From assembly GCF_033473495.1 (NCBI RefSeq), contig NC_088938.1, positions 1,736,001-1,800,000 on the forward strand: 64,000 bases of DNA. Reading direction: 5' to 3'. This document shows, in pieces, positions 20,545-32,543 of the stretch (its first letter is position 1; each line of letters opens with the position of its first letter). This DNA comes from Cercospora beticola (lineage: Eukaryota; Ascomycota; Dothideomycetes; Mycosphaerellales; Mycosphaerellaceae). The notes under the pieces were generated by a model that saw only the letters and a list, made by a program, of their open reading frames with translations, was not told the DNA's origin and did not search any database. Position numbers and translations under genes: made by a program.

Positions 20545-22006
20545 ATGGCAGCCTCACGAGTCTCGCAGATCGTGTCCCAGTTGAACCCTCTGGCCAGCCC
20601 AGTGGACAAGATGTAAGACTGAACAGTGGCGATAACAGTACCTAGACTAAAGCTCGACTACAGCACTCAAAAGAACCCCGACGATGTGGTCATTACACTT
20701 GCTCTCCGTACGCCTCTCACCAAAGCTGGTCGTGGTGCCATGAAAGACACAACCCTGGACGGCATGGTGTTCAAGCTGCTCGAGCAAGTAAATGCCCAGT
20801 CCAAGCTTGACCCCAAGCACGTGGAAGACATCTGTCTGGGTAACGTCCGTGAAGGTAGCGCTGCCTACTACGTGCGTGCTGCGGCCCTCGCCGCCGGCTA
20901 TCCAAACACCTGTGCTGCGTCTGCAAGTGCTCGATTCTGCTCGTCTGGTCTTACCGCCACTCAACATATTGCCACCTCCATCCAAGCCGGCATCATCGAC
21001 TGCGGCATTGCCATTGGAGCCGAGCTGCTCAGCGACAACAGGCCGCGCTTGGAGCGTCCCTTCGTTGATGAAATCATGGGCAACTCGGAAGCTCGTGATT
21101 GCATGATTCCTATGGGTGGGCTAATCTCGACTGTCACTCTTGGCGATATGTCAGCTAACATCTTTCACCAGGCGGCACATCGGAAATCGTCGCTAAGGAA
21201 TTCAACGTTACCCGCGAGAAGCAAGACGAATACGCAGCCGAATCTTACCGCCGTGCTGAAGCTGCCGACAAAGCCGGACTTTTCCAAGACGAGCTGGTTC
21301 CCATTACCGTCATCAAGGACGGCAAGGAGACCAGAATCGAGAAGGATGAGATCCGCTACGGCACGACCTACGAGAAGATTGCCAAGCTTCCTGGCGCATT
21401 CAAGGACTACGGCGACCGCAGCACAGCAGGTAACAGCTCCCAAGTGACCGATGGCGCCGCAGCAGTCATTCTCATGCGCAGATCGAAAGCTCTCGAGCTC
21501 GGCCAGCCGATTCTGGCCAAGTATGTCGGAACTGCTCTCGCAGGTCTGCCACCAAGGATCATGGGAATTGGTCCATCTCTCGCGATCCCAAAGTTGCTGT
21601 CCAAGTATAACCTGGACTTGCACAAGGACATTGACCTAATTGAGATTAACGAGGCTTTTGCTTCAATGGCCGTGTACTGTCGCGACAAGCTAGAGCTGGA
21701 CTGGAGCAAGATGAATCCTCGCGGTGGAGCCATCGCACTGGGACATCCATTCGGTATGACTGGTGTGCGACAAATTGTGACGATCTTGAGCGAGGCGAGG
21801 AGGCAGAAGAAGAAGGTCTGTTTGACGAGCATGTGTTTGGGTACCGGAATGGGTGAGTCTTATCCGATGCAGCGAGGTAGTGATTGTTTGACTGACTTCT
21901 TTCACCAGGCATGGCAGGATTGTTCGTGAACGAACAGCTTGATGGACCAGAGTCGAGTCCGACTGCTGAAGGCCGGAACGCAACTGCTCCAGGTATCATG
22001 AGATGA
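20545..22006 (+). CDS. 3-ketoacyl-CoA thiolase, peroxisomal type
   Basis: Performs the last step of fatty-acid beta-oxidation, cleaving 3-ketoacyl-CoA with CoA to give acetyl-CoA. Four exons, 20545-20612, 20646-21115, 21172-21852 and 21909-22006, give 438 residues. The nucleophilic cysteine is Cys121 in ARFCSSGLTA; the histidine block is GGAIALGHPFGMTG and the second cysteine is in CLTSMCLGTGMG. INEAFA is present. The N terminus contains RVSQIVSQL (residues 5-13), which fits a PTS2 peroxisomal import signal of the R-(L/V/I)-x5-(H/Q)-(L/A) type, as in yeast Pot1. Length is normal for the family. The first exon is only 68 bp and carries the targeting signal. A role in lipid catabolism next to the P450 is plausible but may be coincidence. 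Confidence 0.9.
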
Positions 22007-22467
22007 TGATCAAGTACTAAGTTAGGGAAAGGAAAAGTTTAGCAGCCAAACATGCGGAAAGATAAATGTATGCCAGCTTTTGACCCCAATGTTTGAAGCG
22101 TCGTCTCCTGAGTGATGGCGGTTCCCCTCGAATCAAGCCAATATGCAGGATTAGGCACAGTATGCCAGTTGATGGGCTAGAGTGATGTGAAGTAATACAG
22201 GTTCAGGCTAGGAGGTATCGTCGAATTTAATGACTGAAGAAGCCGAGACCTGGCCATGACGGGGATGTGTGAGGCCATGTTTCCTGCCAAGACTCGTTCG
22301 ACGGGGATGTTGCGAGACCCTGCATATGTCCTTACCCACCCGTGAACACGAGTTGCCAAACATAAGTCTCCTATCCATTCGCTACAGCTTGGGCGAGGCA
22401 GACAGGCAGCCCTCGAGATGCCACGGGACATGTCACCAGGACGATAATACCTCCTCTCTTTCCCGCC
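22007..22467. other. Intergenic region
   Basis: About 460 bp between the thiolase stop and the metallophosphoesterase start. No coding support. It should contain the promoter for the downstream gene. Confidence 0.45.
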
Positions 22468-24852
22468 ATGCGACTCCGCCATGTAGCGCAATCCAGTCTG
22501 CGGCGCATCACTCGCCGCTACCCATGGACCAAGCACATCTCGCTCTTCACCTCCGCCATCACGCTACTCTGGCTGTACTTCATCCACGCCGAAGAACGAG
22601 GCATCTCCCACTCACATATCAGAACATGTGACTGGCAGAACTGGGAGTCATGGCATCGCGATGCACAACCCCACCGATCCGTCTTCATCGCCGACCCGCA
22701 ACTCGTCGACCCCCACACGTACCCAGGACGTCCGTGGCCGTTGTCGAGTCTGACCGAGTACTACACCGATTTGTACATGCGAAGGAATTTTAAGCTGATC
22801 AACCAAGTGCTGGATCCTGACAGCATTGTATTCCTCGGAGATCTCCTGGATGGAGGACGGGAGTGGAGCACGGAAAGAGCGAGGGGCTTGAACACCGATC
22901 AGAGACAGGTGCTGATCAACCTGCTGATATTGGATGAGAAGAAAAAGGAAGGACAGAGACTGCTGGGTGATGGGACAACGGACCTCAACCAATTTGTCGC
23001 AGGTGAAAATGGCCGCTGGAGCAAGTATAAGCAGCAGCAGTGGGATACCGAGTACGACCGCTTCGCGAGGATATTCCTGGCTGAGGACCAGCTATACCCG
23101 GGTGTGAATCGGAGCCTGCTGGCAGCATGGGAGCAGCCAGAAAGTCCTGTGAGCATTGAAAATGGCGCGAGAAATGTGACATGGGATGAGTATGCAACTG
23201 CGGGAGGCAAGAGCCGGATTTTGAAGACAAGTCTGCCTGGAAATCACGACTTGGGCTTTGGCAATGGAGTACAAGTGACTGTGAGGGACCGCTTCGAGAG
23301 TCACTTTGGAGAGTCCAACAGTATCTACGTGCTCGGGAACCACACTTTCGTGAGCCTGGACACTCCGTCATTGAGCGCATATGACGAGTTCGTTCCGGAT
23401 GTTGGAGAAGTCAGTGAAGAGCGCCGGCAAAAGTACAGTCACTTATGGAAACCCGCGAACGAGTTTCTGGATGGCTTGGACAAGACAGGCCCTAAAGTTG
23501 TCGCAGAAGAGCTGGAGCGGATCTTCCCAGGCTCGCACCCTCCCAAGCTATGGTCACACGATATTGTCGAGCACAAGGACGATCGCGGCATTTTGGACAA
23601 GCTGAAGCCCGCTTCAGGACCTCACATGAAACGCGATGATGAAGAGTGGAAATTGGCCCCAACTGCGAAGAAGCCAACAGGGCCCCGGCTTCCAGTCGTT
23701 CTTCTGTCCCATGTCCCGCTCTACCGTAACCCCGACGTCGACTGCGGCAAGCTGCGAGAGAGGGGGAAAGCGATCCCGCTCTCTGCAGGCTATCAGTACC
23801 AAAATGTATTGACGCCAAGTCTGACGAGTATCGTTGGCAAGAAAGTCTCTGCAGCTGGCGACATTGTGCACATTTTCTCAGGAGACGACCACGATTACTG
23901 CGACGTTGATCATCGATTCAATGTGGGCCGGTACGACGATGCCACGAAAAAAGAACATGTTGTAATGCGAACTGTCCGCGAGGTGACAGTCAAAAGCTTC
24001 AGCTGGGCCATGGGTGTGCGCAAGCCAGCATTCTTGCTGGTGAGCTTGTGGAATCCTGTTGATGAAAAAGGCAAGCACGTCGGCGACTGTATGGGTGGCG
24101 TAGCCGAAGGATGCAAAACTGTCCAAACGGAACTGTGTCTGCTACCTGATCAGCTGAGCATCTTCATCAGCTATGCTCAGCTGCTGGGGTTGACTATCAT
24201 AGTGCTCTTCGTGAGATCAGTCATTATTGGCATTCGGAACCTTCCCGAGCCCGAGGAGGACGACTCTGAGCTGGACATTAACACAGCTCGCGAGAAAATG
24301 GGGCTTCCCCGATACCTTCCTCGGGGAAAACCATACGGACGGAATGGTTCTATCAGTCCTCGAAAGGCTTCGCCGAAGCCCGACGAAAAGAAGGGCCGTG
24401 GTCGTGCAAGTTCAACGTCTACCGGTTCAGCCAACGGCAATAACATCGGCAATCAGCATCTCAGCGTGCAACGCTCCTACAATGCTCGTACAAGAACAGT
24501 GTCACCTGCGATGAAGTCTGGCTCCCTTACTCCAAATCATTCTGGCTATGTCTTGCCCGACCTCTACGAAGCCAACAGCAAGATGAACGGCAACGGCAGC
24601 TTGATTGACAAAGCTGGATACTATCCCAAAATGCGCTGGCGGGACCCGGACGAAGATGAAGAAAGCGACGAAGAGTCACACGTAGGGGGCCATTATGATG
24701 ATTTGGACGACAGTCAAGCGAAAGGCGGGAAAGTCGGGCGAAGGAAGCCCAAATCAAAAGCACGCAGGGCGTTGGATGAATTTTTCAGAAGTCTCTTGTT
24801 AATTGCCGTTCCGGCTGCATTGTGGTATGGGTTTTTGATTAAGAATGGGTGA
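22468..24852 (+). CDS. ER membrane metallophosphoesterase, Ted1/Cdc1 (PGAP5) family
   Basis: A single-exon protein of 794 residues. After a membrane segment (about residues 25-42) it has the calcineurin-like metal-binding blocks: FIADPQLVD, FLGDLLDGGREW, LPGNHDLGFG, VLLSHVPLYR and FSGDDHDYCDVDHR. In yeast, Cdc1 and Ted1 (mammalian PGAP5) remove ethanolamine phosphate from GPI-anchor mannoses in the ER, which licenses GPI-protein export. Two further membrane segments follow: SIFISYAQLLGLTIIVLFV near residue 570 and SLLLIAVPAALWYGFLI at the C terminus. The stretch between them is low-complexity and charged, likely cytosolic. Which of the two yeast paralogues it matches cannot be settled by eye; filamentous fungi often have one or two copies. 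Confidence 0.85.
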   Translation: MRLRHVAQSSLRRITRRYPWTKHISLFTSAITLLWLYFIHAEERGISHSHIRTCDWQNWESWHRDAQPHRSVFIADPQLVDPHTYPGRPWPLSSLTEYYTDLYMRRNFKLINQVLDPDSIVFLGDLLDGGREWSTERARGLNTDQRQVLINLLILDEKKKEGQRLLGDGTTDLNQFVAGENGRWSKYKQQQWDTEYDRFARIFLAEDQLYPGVNRSLLAAWEQPESPVSIENGARNVTWDEYATAGGKSRILKTSLPGNHDLGFGNGVQVTVRDRFESHFGESNSIYVLGNHTFVSLDTPSLSAYDEFVPDVGEVSEERRQKYSHLWKPANEFLDGLDKTGPKVVAEELERIFPGSHPPKLWSHDIVEHKDDRGILDKLKPASGPHMKRDDEEWKLAPTAKKPTGPRLPVVLLSHVPLYRNPDVDCGKLRERGKAIPLSAGYQYQNVLTPSLTSIVGKKVSAAGDIVHIFSGDDHDYCDVDHRFNVGRYDDATKKEHVVMRTVREVTVKSFSWAMGVRKPAFLLVSLWNPVDEKGKHVGDCMGGVAEGCKTVQTELCLLPDQLSIFISYAQLLGLTIIVLFVRSVIIGIRNLPEPEEDDSELDINTAREKMGLPRYLPRGKPYGRNGSISPRKASPKPDEKKGRGRASSTSTGSANGNNIGNQHLSVQRSYNARTRTVSPAMKSGSLTPNHSGYVLPDLYEANSKMNGNGSLIDKAGYYPKMRWRDPDEDEESDEESHVGGHYDDLDDSQAKGGKVGRRKPKSKARRALDEFFRSLLLIAVPAALWYGFLIKNG

Positions 24853-25338
24853 TGTATATATTGCATGAACGGACTCCTTTCTTTCCTCAGGCCACATCGG
24901 ACTGGCAATTGGTAAATTCATAGATGGTCTTGATGTGCTGAGCGCTCTTCAGGCGGCTTCTTCACCAACGAGGAGACACTGGGAAATCAGCGATGTGACA
25001 CGCTTGTTGTCGACTGGCGGCATCCCTGTCCTATCAAGGTAGTGACTTCGCTTTTCTTTGGCATACGATCACTGGAAACTTCGCGACGAAGCTGTAGACC
25101 GGCCTGGCAACAAGGAGAGAATGCTGCGACAAGAAGCAGCAAACCACTTCCACAATGGCTCAGGCGCATCTAGGCGATCGCGCCTTTGACGACCAAAGCT
25201 AGGCTGATAGAGAAGGGTGCGAGACATTCCAGCACTGCGCAAACAAGCAATCTTCCAGCATCATGGCTCTTCAGGACTTAATTGACACTGCGGCTGTAGT
25301 TACTGAACATCAACACAGCAACTCACACTGCGCTTGCC
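24853..25338. other. Intergenic region
   Basis: About 490 bp with no supported gene. An ATG at 25263 opens a short frame that is out of frame with the following gene and is not used here. Confidence 0.4.
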
Positions 25339-28300
25339 ATGGCGGATTACGATGCCGTGATTGGCGTTTCACTCGTTGCCATCCTCGTTGCGTCCCTCGT
25401 TCAATTTTACGTCGAAGCACAACATGCTGGACTCTGGCACAGGCTGGGGAAAAGCACACGGAAACGATTTGAACATGTGATCCACTTGTGGTCTTGGATG
25501 CGGAACCAGCGTGATCAGAACCATGGGCGCTTTCCCGGTGTCGAGTTGGCACCAAATAGAAGAGACCGCCGACAAGCAGTGGAGGATGGGACCCGCACCT
25601 TGAGAACTTGGCCATTACTGGGCGTTCATCTGAGCTTCATCTCCTGGTATTCAATCGCAATGTTCTTCGCATGGGCAGCTGTGAGCATACTCAGTGGAGT
25701 GCAGATGGGTCGATCCATATCAGAAAAAGACAACTTGAAGATCGACGCTGACATCGCAGGAACTGGAGTCCTGATCGGTCTCTTCACACCAGCCATGCTC
25801 ACGGCGCTAAATCTTGTGCTCGGCCACTTCCATTCCCAAGATGGAGGGATTCTGGAGATCGGCGCAGCGCACTTTGCTAATCTCTCTTCACTTCTGATCA
25901 ACACTCTGAAGGCTCTGTGGTGTGGTTCCATCGATCAATTGTCCGAGGAAGAAAGACTGATCGCTGCAATTTCCATCAATTTGTGCTGCACAAGCCTACG
26001 CATGAGCTTCTCGGACAAGACTGCTTTAGCGTCTCGGTCATTCATGGCTCTATCATCAGTGTCGCGCCTGTTCGGACTCATTTGCATGTTCATCCTTCTC
26101 GGCAGCATTGGACACGCATCAGCTGCGTTCTCGATCTCAACGTTGCATTGGTATGGGGCGATTCGGTCGCATGATGGCACTTACTGGAGCGTATGGGCTT
26201 TGCTCGCAACGAACTGCATGATCTGGATGTCTGACACACTTCTTGTTGCGTACAGGCACACACCTGGCTTTGACAAGGCGCACAAGGCGCAAGAGAGAAA
26301 CACCTTCCATGCATTTCCGACATTGCGCACGACCGCTCTCTTAAAGCACGTCCAAAGCTTGCCGGTGCTCGTCATGGACATGTGGGCGATTATGGCATTG
26401 GCACAAGGCTCAGATCGTGGGAGCTTAGCAGACTGGGGTCAGAGCGCTGCGTTAGCCACAGCCCTGACAACAATAGCACACTGGGGCTATCGCGTGCTCT
26501 ACGACATTCTCTGGAAGTCCTGGCACAACAATCGATGGCTGAACTTCAGCCGGCCGAGTCCTGGGGAGATTGATGCTCCATTGAATGACACAGGTTATTG
26601 GCCGCGCGAAGCAGCAACCAAGACCAAGCAGGAGCTGCAAGAAGAGCTCCTTGAAGCATGCCGAACCAACGACATTACATGGTTCGATGAGATCATGCAG
26701 CAGCTCGAAGACGAAGATATCAATTTCGTGGACCAAGAGACGAATAGGACTCCACTACTCATTGCCATCGAAAACGGGAGCCTGACTTTGATCAAGGAGC
26801 TGAAGGAGAATCATCAAGCCTCGTCAGCGTATCTTGATACTGAACCGGCCGTTGTGCGTGCTGTTGAGCTCGGAAGGCACAACATCTTGACTTACCTGAT
26901 CTTCGACTCTACCTTCACTGAAGATCCATGTCAATTGTCTCGGAAAGGAACGTCTCCACTGCAGCTTGCATGCCAGAGTGGGCATTGGGCTGTGGTCGAG
27001 GTCCTACTCCGGCATCCAGCTGTGACGAAGGAACTCACGTTAGCGGGACGTCGTGGGCCTTTGTGGACAGCACTTACTCTCCCGCAGCGGGACGTTGCGA
27101 TCAAGGTGTCTTCACTGCTCCTTTACAAGCTGGACCAATTGAATGACTCTAGTGTGTCCTTTGACGCCTTGGTAGACCTCATTCGCGATGGGAACTGTGC
27201 TGCGATCCAAAGTTACAGCGAGGTGGCAATATCGTCACAACCATTTCCTATGAATCGGAAGGACTCTAACGGATGGACGCTTTTACACTGGGCTGCATGG
27301 AAAGGCGACATGGGAATCTTGGAGGGGGTCTTGAGGCAGATGCCAGGCACCACTGACGCAACAATTGTCAATGAGCCCACGTGTGATGGCAGGACAGCGC
27401 TGCATGTTGCAGCACAGTATGCGCCCTCTGATCTTGCTTTGAGGCTGCTGGAATTGCCCACAATCGAGACGGGAATTCGAGACCATACTGGGCGGTCAGC
27501 ACTACCGCTTGCTGCGCAGTTCGGAGCGCTACGCCTTGTGCAAGGACTGCGTAAATCCGGTGAGCGACCCTTGAACACCCTCATTTCCGAATATGTTCGC
27601 GACGGAGTCAAGTATTCATCGTACGGCCCAAAGCGGCCACACTTCGATCATGATATCGAAGGACGCACGCCACTGTCGTACGCCGTAGAGCAATTACATT
27701 TTGAGATCATGGACTTGCTCCTTGAAACTGGTGCTGATCCATTCATTGTGGACACCTCTCACAAGCTACCACTGGCGTATGCCTATGCAACGATCAGGAC
27801 CAGGCATCCTTCTTCGCAATCGTGCCATCGGCATCTGCCCAGTGAGACATCATGGCCGGAGCCATCTGGCCGAACCACGACCGAAAATATTGTGGACGCT
27901 GAGTGGCGTAGCCTTGAGAGGTTCGTGAAACGGTGGATGCCTTCGAAGGAACGCTTCGATATCGACCAGTGGAAGACGGCATTGAAAGAGATAGCCGACC
28001 ACGGCATGGTTCTCACCGGAGCCAAAACCAGTTTCATCGAATGGCTATGTTGCAATGGTATTCTTGATCCGACTACCAAAACAATGGCCGGCGTCGATGC
28101 AAAGCGCACTGCAAGTTGCTTTCTAGATTGTCTGTTATACTACGTGGCTGAGCATCGACTGCGAGGCTTGGCGGTTCCGCTCAATCACTTCAAGTGGAGC
28201 ACTCACGGCGCCGACATGAGCTATCCTTTAGATGAGTTTGGAGGTCCTTGTGTGGCCATCTACGCTGCGAAGGCTATTGAGCTCGGGCACTTGCACCATG

Positions 28301-29258
28301 CCAAGTTCCTGGTGGGAGATGTTGGTATCGACATCAATACGCATGAAGGCTTGTTGCTCCATGCAGCCGTTCAAGGACAGCGCGTCGATGGCGTTGCCTG
28401 GGTCTTGAATTAGGAAGAGAAATGACCGCATTGGCCTCCAACGCAAGAAAACACCCAAGCAAAGCCAAAACGAAAATCTCCGAGTTGCTACTTGACAGAG
28501 GAGCTCGAGTAAGGCCCGACCACGGCCAGCTTCCTTTGTTCCGAGCCGCCCGGGTACATGATGCAGAGGAAGTGGCTAGGCTGTTGGAGCATGATAGCAG
28601 ACCGGATCCATGCAATGATCGACATTCATTGAACTCTGTATTGGGTTTCACACTCGAAAAGATGAATGAGTCGAACTACAAAGCTTGTCAAGACACAATG
28701 AAGCTTCTCATGGAGCGTGGTGCTCGTTTCTCCAGAGAGGACCGCATATCACTGCCGCTCGACGCCGTTCAGTCGCTCCTCTTTGGGGCTGAGAAGCCAT
28801 TTCTCAAAACTCTGATCAAATTTCACGCTCACATAAGAAGCGTGGATCCGGACTCATACGTGCTCAAAAGATTCGCCGAACATGGCGTACATCTGCTGCC
28901 GACTACGCAAGACATCAACTGGGACCCTGACTTCGAGGTGAGCTGGCAAGCTCCAGACGGAATGCCTGATGCAATACTCGCGCACGCAGTGGGGTCCTTG
29001 TGGCGATGGGTCCTTGAACAGAGTGGTGAGACCAAGGAGGAACACAAGCAGGCTTTCAGACAACAACTCGCATATCTCGATGCTACGACTGGGCATCAGC
29101 TCGTTGCCGCTGCTACCCCTTTACCGTTTTCTGGAGACGATGGTCTCGTTGTAGGATTAGATGATGACGTTCTCTGCGAATCAGCACTCGAGGCAGGGGC
29201 AGAAGTTGCAACATGGCCTCCAGATCCAGTCGAAAACATGCGATCGGCGCCGTCATAA
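25339..29258 (+). pseudogene. Membrane-anchored ankyrin-repeat protein with a probable frameshift near 28408
   Basis: The first open part (25339-28413, 1,024 residues) starts with a membrane region: about six or seven hydrophobic segments between residues 5 and 400. Ankyrin repeats follow (for example SPLQLACQSGHWAVVEVLL, RTALHVAAQYAP and RTPLSYAVEQLHFEIMDLLL). It stops at a TAG at 28411-28413, in the middle of an ankyrin-like unit. A second frame resumes at once (GLELGREMTALASN) and runs to 29258 with more repeat-like sequence such as KISELLLDRGARV. One extra base near 28408 would join them into about 1,300 residues. Alternatively, an 89-bp GT-AG intron at 28325-28413 also restores phase but removes repeat-like sequence. 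It may therefore be a decaying gene, an assembly error or a spliced gene. Function is unknown; similar proteins may tether signalling scaffolds to membranes. Confidence 0.65.
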
Positions 29259-29510
29259 GAAGCTCAAGGGCGTCAAGGGCGTCTCTGCACGGAGGAGGAA
29301 GGTAACTCAGAGCCATGATAAGGGTAGCGCCGGACCCATCGAAGCGGAATGTCAGATTTGGTAGCTACAGCTGTAGATCCGCAGGAAGGTTATGGGGACT
29401 GACGGTGTCTGCCGTAGGAGAGGCACCAGCTTCGCGAGAACATCCGGTTCAAATACAGCACATCTCAATGCCAAAGCATGTTCCATGCCAAGATATCCAC
29501 TTCCAGATCA

Positions 29511-32500
29511 TCACCTCCTCCTCCCAATAACCCCCTTCACAACACTACTCCCCTTCGTCCCCGGTTTCTTCACCGCACTCTTCCCAACAACTCCATTCCC
29601 ACTTCCCACACCATTCTTCTTCCCCGCCGCAACACTCCTCTCCCTCTCCTCCTCCTCCTCCTTCGCCCTCCTCCGATCAACCTCAATTTGCAACTCCAAC
29701 TCCGCCTTCTTACTATATTCAATTTCCCTCCTTCCCTTCCCACTACTATACCCCTTCTCCTTCACCGAATAAAACACTCCACCCAAGTCCGCCAACCAAT
29801 GCGCATCGACCGCCGTCGCGACAGACATGTACTCCTTGCTCGTAAGAATAAGTTCATGGTACACGACATAGTCTGGCGGGTCACCAGAATTATACAACGC
29901 GGAGGTGGGATGTAAATTCATGGTGACGCTCGTTCGGAGATTGACGTATTCGCCCAGACCTTTGCGTTTGGCGGCTTGGTGGTAGTATCCAGAGCAAATA
30001 CACTCTCTCACGACATCGAGATCGTAACCGCAAGTTGAGATGTCCATTTTGGAGGATTTCATGATATCGGTGATTTGCTGTTTGATTTCTTCGGCTCGAC
30101 GTAGGGCTTTTGGGTGGAGGAAGTGTTTGACACACCAGCCGTCTTTGCGGCCGTTGAAGACCCACTGTTGGTAGACGGTGAGGAGGGTGAGGTGGTCGGA
30201 GTCGTGGACGAAGAATTTTTCTCGCGCGGCGTCGGCTTCTTCGAGGCGTTCTTTGGGGCGGTAGAAGACGGATGGGACGGAGAGCATCGAGACGATGGTG
30301 ATCATTTCTTCGGCGCAGTTGTATGTGGTTGATGAGGTGATGACGAGTTTGGCAAGGGATGGGTCCATGGGGAAGGATGTCATGAGGCGACCGAGTTCGG
30401 TGAGCTCGCCCAGGTTTGTTAGTGCGCCTAGTGCCCAAAGATCGAAAAGAGAAGTCGTTATGGTGTCTTGAGGAGGCGGGTCCATGAAGTCGAAGTCTAG
30501 CAAATCTTTGACCCCAAGTGATTTGAGGAGTAGAACAGTGTTGGCCAGATTCGTTCGCTGGATCTCAGGTATCGTTGCCACGTACAGTTCTTCCTTGAAG
30601 GCACGCTCAGTATAGAGGTGGAATGCTCGTCCGGGTCCAGTTCTTCCAGCGCGACCGGCACGCTGCGAAGCATTTGCCTGACTGACAGGTGTGATCTGCA
30701 GAGTGTCCATGCCCATACGAGGGTTGTAGACCTTAAGCTTGCTGAAGCCACAATCCACGACATACATGATTCCATCCACTGTAAGTGAAGTTTCTGCGAT
30801 GTTTGTGGCAACGATGACCTTGCGCACTCCTGGCGGAGCTCTGTCGAAGATCTTGGCTTGCAAGTCCGCAGGCATCTGCGAATAGATGGGCAGAATGCTC
30901 AATTTGGGAGGGTCGTTCAGCTGAGCAAGACGTTCTGCGACCAGCTCGCATGTAACTTCAATATCCTCCTGACCCGTCATGAAAACGAGAATGTCTCCCT
31001 GGCCTTGACTGACGTGGATGGCGAGAACCTGTCGCACGGCACTGTCGACATAGTCTTCGCAAGGCGACCGTGAGTACTGGATGTCGACTGGGAATGTTCG
31101 TCCGGGAATGAAGAATTCCGGTGCACCACCGTAAAATCGCGAGAAGCGTTCGGCGTTCATGGTGGCAGAAGTGACGATCAGCTTCAAATCTCGCCGTCGC
31201 GCGAGTACTTTCTTGATCAGCCCCATGAGCACATCCGTATTTAGGGCACGTTCGTGAGCTTCGTCCATGATGATACAGCTATACTGATCGAGATCAGGAT
31301 TCGTGAGCGATTCTCTCAGCAAAACACCATCAGTCATGTACTTGATCATCGTATCTTTACTCGTGCAATCTTCGAATCGAATGGCGTAACCCACAGTGCC
31401 TCCCAGCGGCACCTCCATCTCCTCACTGACACGCTTTGCCACTGACATGGCAGCCACACGTCTGGGCTGGGTGCATCCAATCATGCCGCTCTTGGCATAG
31501 CCATCCTCGTACAGGAATTGGGTCAACTGCGTCGTCTTTCCCGATCCCGTCTGTCCGACCACAATGATGACCTGGTTGTCTCGAATGACGCGTAGTAGAT
31601 CTTCTCGTACGGCAAACGCGGGCAGGTACTCTCTCTGCTCACGCAACGATTTTGTCCTTGAGAAATCCGACTGACCAGCGTCCTGCTTCTTCATGTGCTC
31701 TGCAAACTTGCTGCCTTTACTCTTGCCGTCTTCCTCACCCTCGCCGAGAGCAGGAGCGGCCGAATCGGTGTCTTCTTCCTTCACTCCCGTGACATTGCCA
31801 AGTGTCGTCCCGGCGGCACTCGTTGCTTCCTGCGCCTGCTTTTGCCGTTCTTTCTGCTGCCTCCTCTCCCTCACAACTTTGCTGCCCTTCTTCGCAAAGA
31901 CAGCCATATCACTTTGCGGATCCTTTACAGCACTGATCGGCTCCAGCTGCTTGGTGAAGACAGTCTTTCCGTCCAGGAAGGGTGGCTTCAGATCGTGCAC
32001 CAACAAGTGCACTCTCGTTTCCTCGTTTTCATCATCCAAACTGTTGAAATTGTCCCGCGTTTGGGCGACACTCGAGGCCAGCATGCGATTCGCTTCCCAC
32101 GCATCATTGTCCTTTTGTCTCTGCAAGAACTTGGGGTTCACGCGACTTCGCACAGCCATTTTCTTCTCCAACAGCTCCCGCTCCCGCTCCTGGTCTGCCC
32201 ATGTTGTGTCCTCGTTCCCGCCGAAGGGATTGTGGGTTTCGTCACCCAGCACAGCGCCATCCTCGCCGTAATTGTACCAATCGCGATCTAAGGCGGCCGC
32301 ATCATCGTCGTTGACGCCTGCTTCGGGCCCATCAAACTCGGCTTGGTGGGGCTGCGAGGGCGTGCCATCACGATAGTTGCGCGGTGTTGCAGAGCCTCGA
32401 TCTCGGGACTGCGAAGAGGGTCGATGCGAATCTTTGAGCTTGTCGTGCGGGCGGCGGAAATGCTGGGGTTGTGCGGCGAAGTGCTCGTTGTCGTCGTTGT

Positions 32501-32543
32501 GGTCGGTACGCTGTCGCTTGGCTCTGTGTTCATCGCCAGCCAT
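29511..32543 (-). CDS. PRP16: Pre-mRNA-splicing DEAH-box ATPase Prp16 (DHX38)
   Basis: Remodels the spliceosome after the first transesterification step. A single exon of 1,010 residues. The N-terminal third is charged and low-complexity, with the family-specific DRDWY (about 87-91) and [18 protein letters not shown] blocks that mark Prp16 rather than Prp2, Prp22 or Prp43. Helicase motifs run in order: [10 protein letters not shown] (330-339), [17 protein letters not shown] (427-430), [21 protein letters not shown] and [12 protein letters not shown]. The HA2 and OB-fold regions follow, and the C terminus is Lys/Arg/Ser-rich. It is convergent with the ankyrin gene (252 bp between ends) and divergent from the permease gene at 33242. 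Essential housekeeping gene; no oddities seen. Confidence 0.95.
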   Translation of the reverse strand: MAGDEHRAKRQRTDHNDDNEHFAAQPQHFRRPHDKLKDSHRPSSQSRDRGSATPRNYRDGTPSQPHQAEFDGPEAGVNDDDAAALDRDWYNYGEDGAVLGDETHNPFGGNEDTTWADQERERELLEKKMAVRSRVNPKFLQRQKDNDAWEANRMLASSVAQTRDNFNSLDDENEETRVHLLVHDLKPPFLDGKTVFTKQLEPISAVKDPQSDMAVFAKKGSKVVRERRQQKERQKQAQEATSAAGTTLGNVTGVKEEDTDSAAPALGEGEEDGKSKGSKFAEHMKKQDAGQSDFSRTKSLREQREYLPAFAVREDLLRVIRDNQVIIVVGQTGSGKTTQLTQFLYEDGYAKSGMIGCTQPRRVAAMSVAKRVSEEMEVPLGGTVGYAIRFEDCTSKDTMIKYMTDGVLLRESLTNPDLDQYSCIIMDEAHERALNTDVLMGLIKKVLARRRDLKLIVTSATMNAERFSRFYGGAPEFFIPGRTFPVDIQYSRSPCEDYVDSAVRQVLAIHVSQGQGDILVFMTGQEDIEVTCELVAERLAQLNDPPKLSILPIYSQMPADLQAKIFDRAPPGVRKVIVATNIAETSLTVDGIMYVVDCGFSKLKVYNPRMGMDTLQITPVSQANASQRAGRAGRTGPGRAFHLYTERAFKEELYVATIPEIQRTNLANTVLLLKSLGVKDLLDFDFMDPPPQDTITTSLFDLWALGALTNLGELTELGRLMTSFPMDPSLAKLVITSSTTYNCAEEMITIVSMLSVPSVFYRPKERLEEADAAREKFFVHDSDHLTLLTVYQQWVFNGRKDGWCVKHFLHPKALRRAEEIKQQITDIMKSSKMDISTCGYDLDVVRECICSGYYHQAAKRKGLGEYVNLRTSVTMNLHPTSALYNSGDPPDYVVYHELILTSKEYMSVATAVDAHWLADLGGVFYSVKEKGYSSGKGRREIEYSKKAELELQIEVDRRRAKEEEEERERSVAAGKKNGVGSGNGVVGKSAVKKPGTKGSSVVKGVIGRRR

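Noticed and set aside
17722..22006. Secondary-metabolite gene cluster around the P450
   Set aside because: No polyketide synthase, peptide synthetase, terpene synthase or cluster-type regulator is present in the neighbourhood.
29392..29915. Open frames on the plus strand rich in Pro, Ser and Phe or Arg
   Set aside because: They lie antisense to the C-terminal coding part of Prp16 and mirror its codon pattern.
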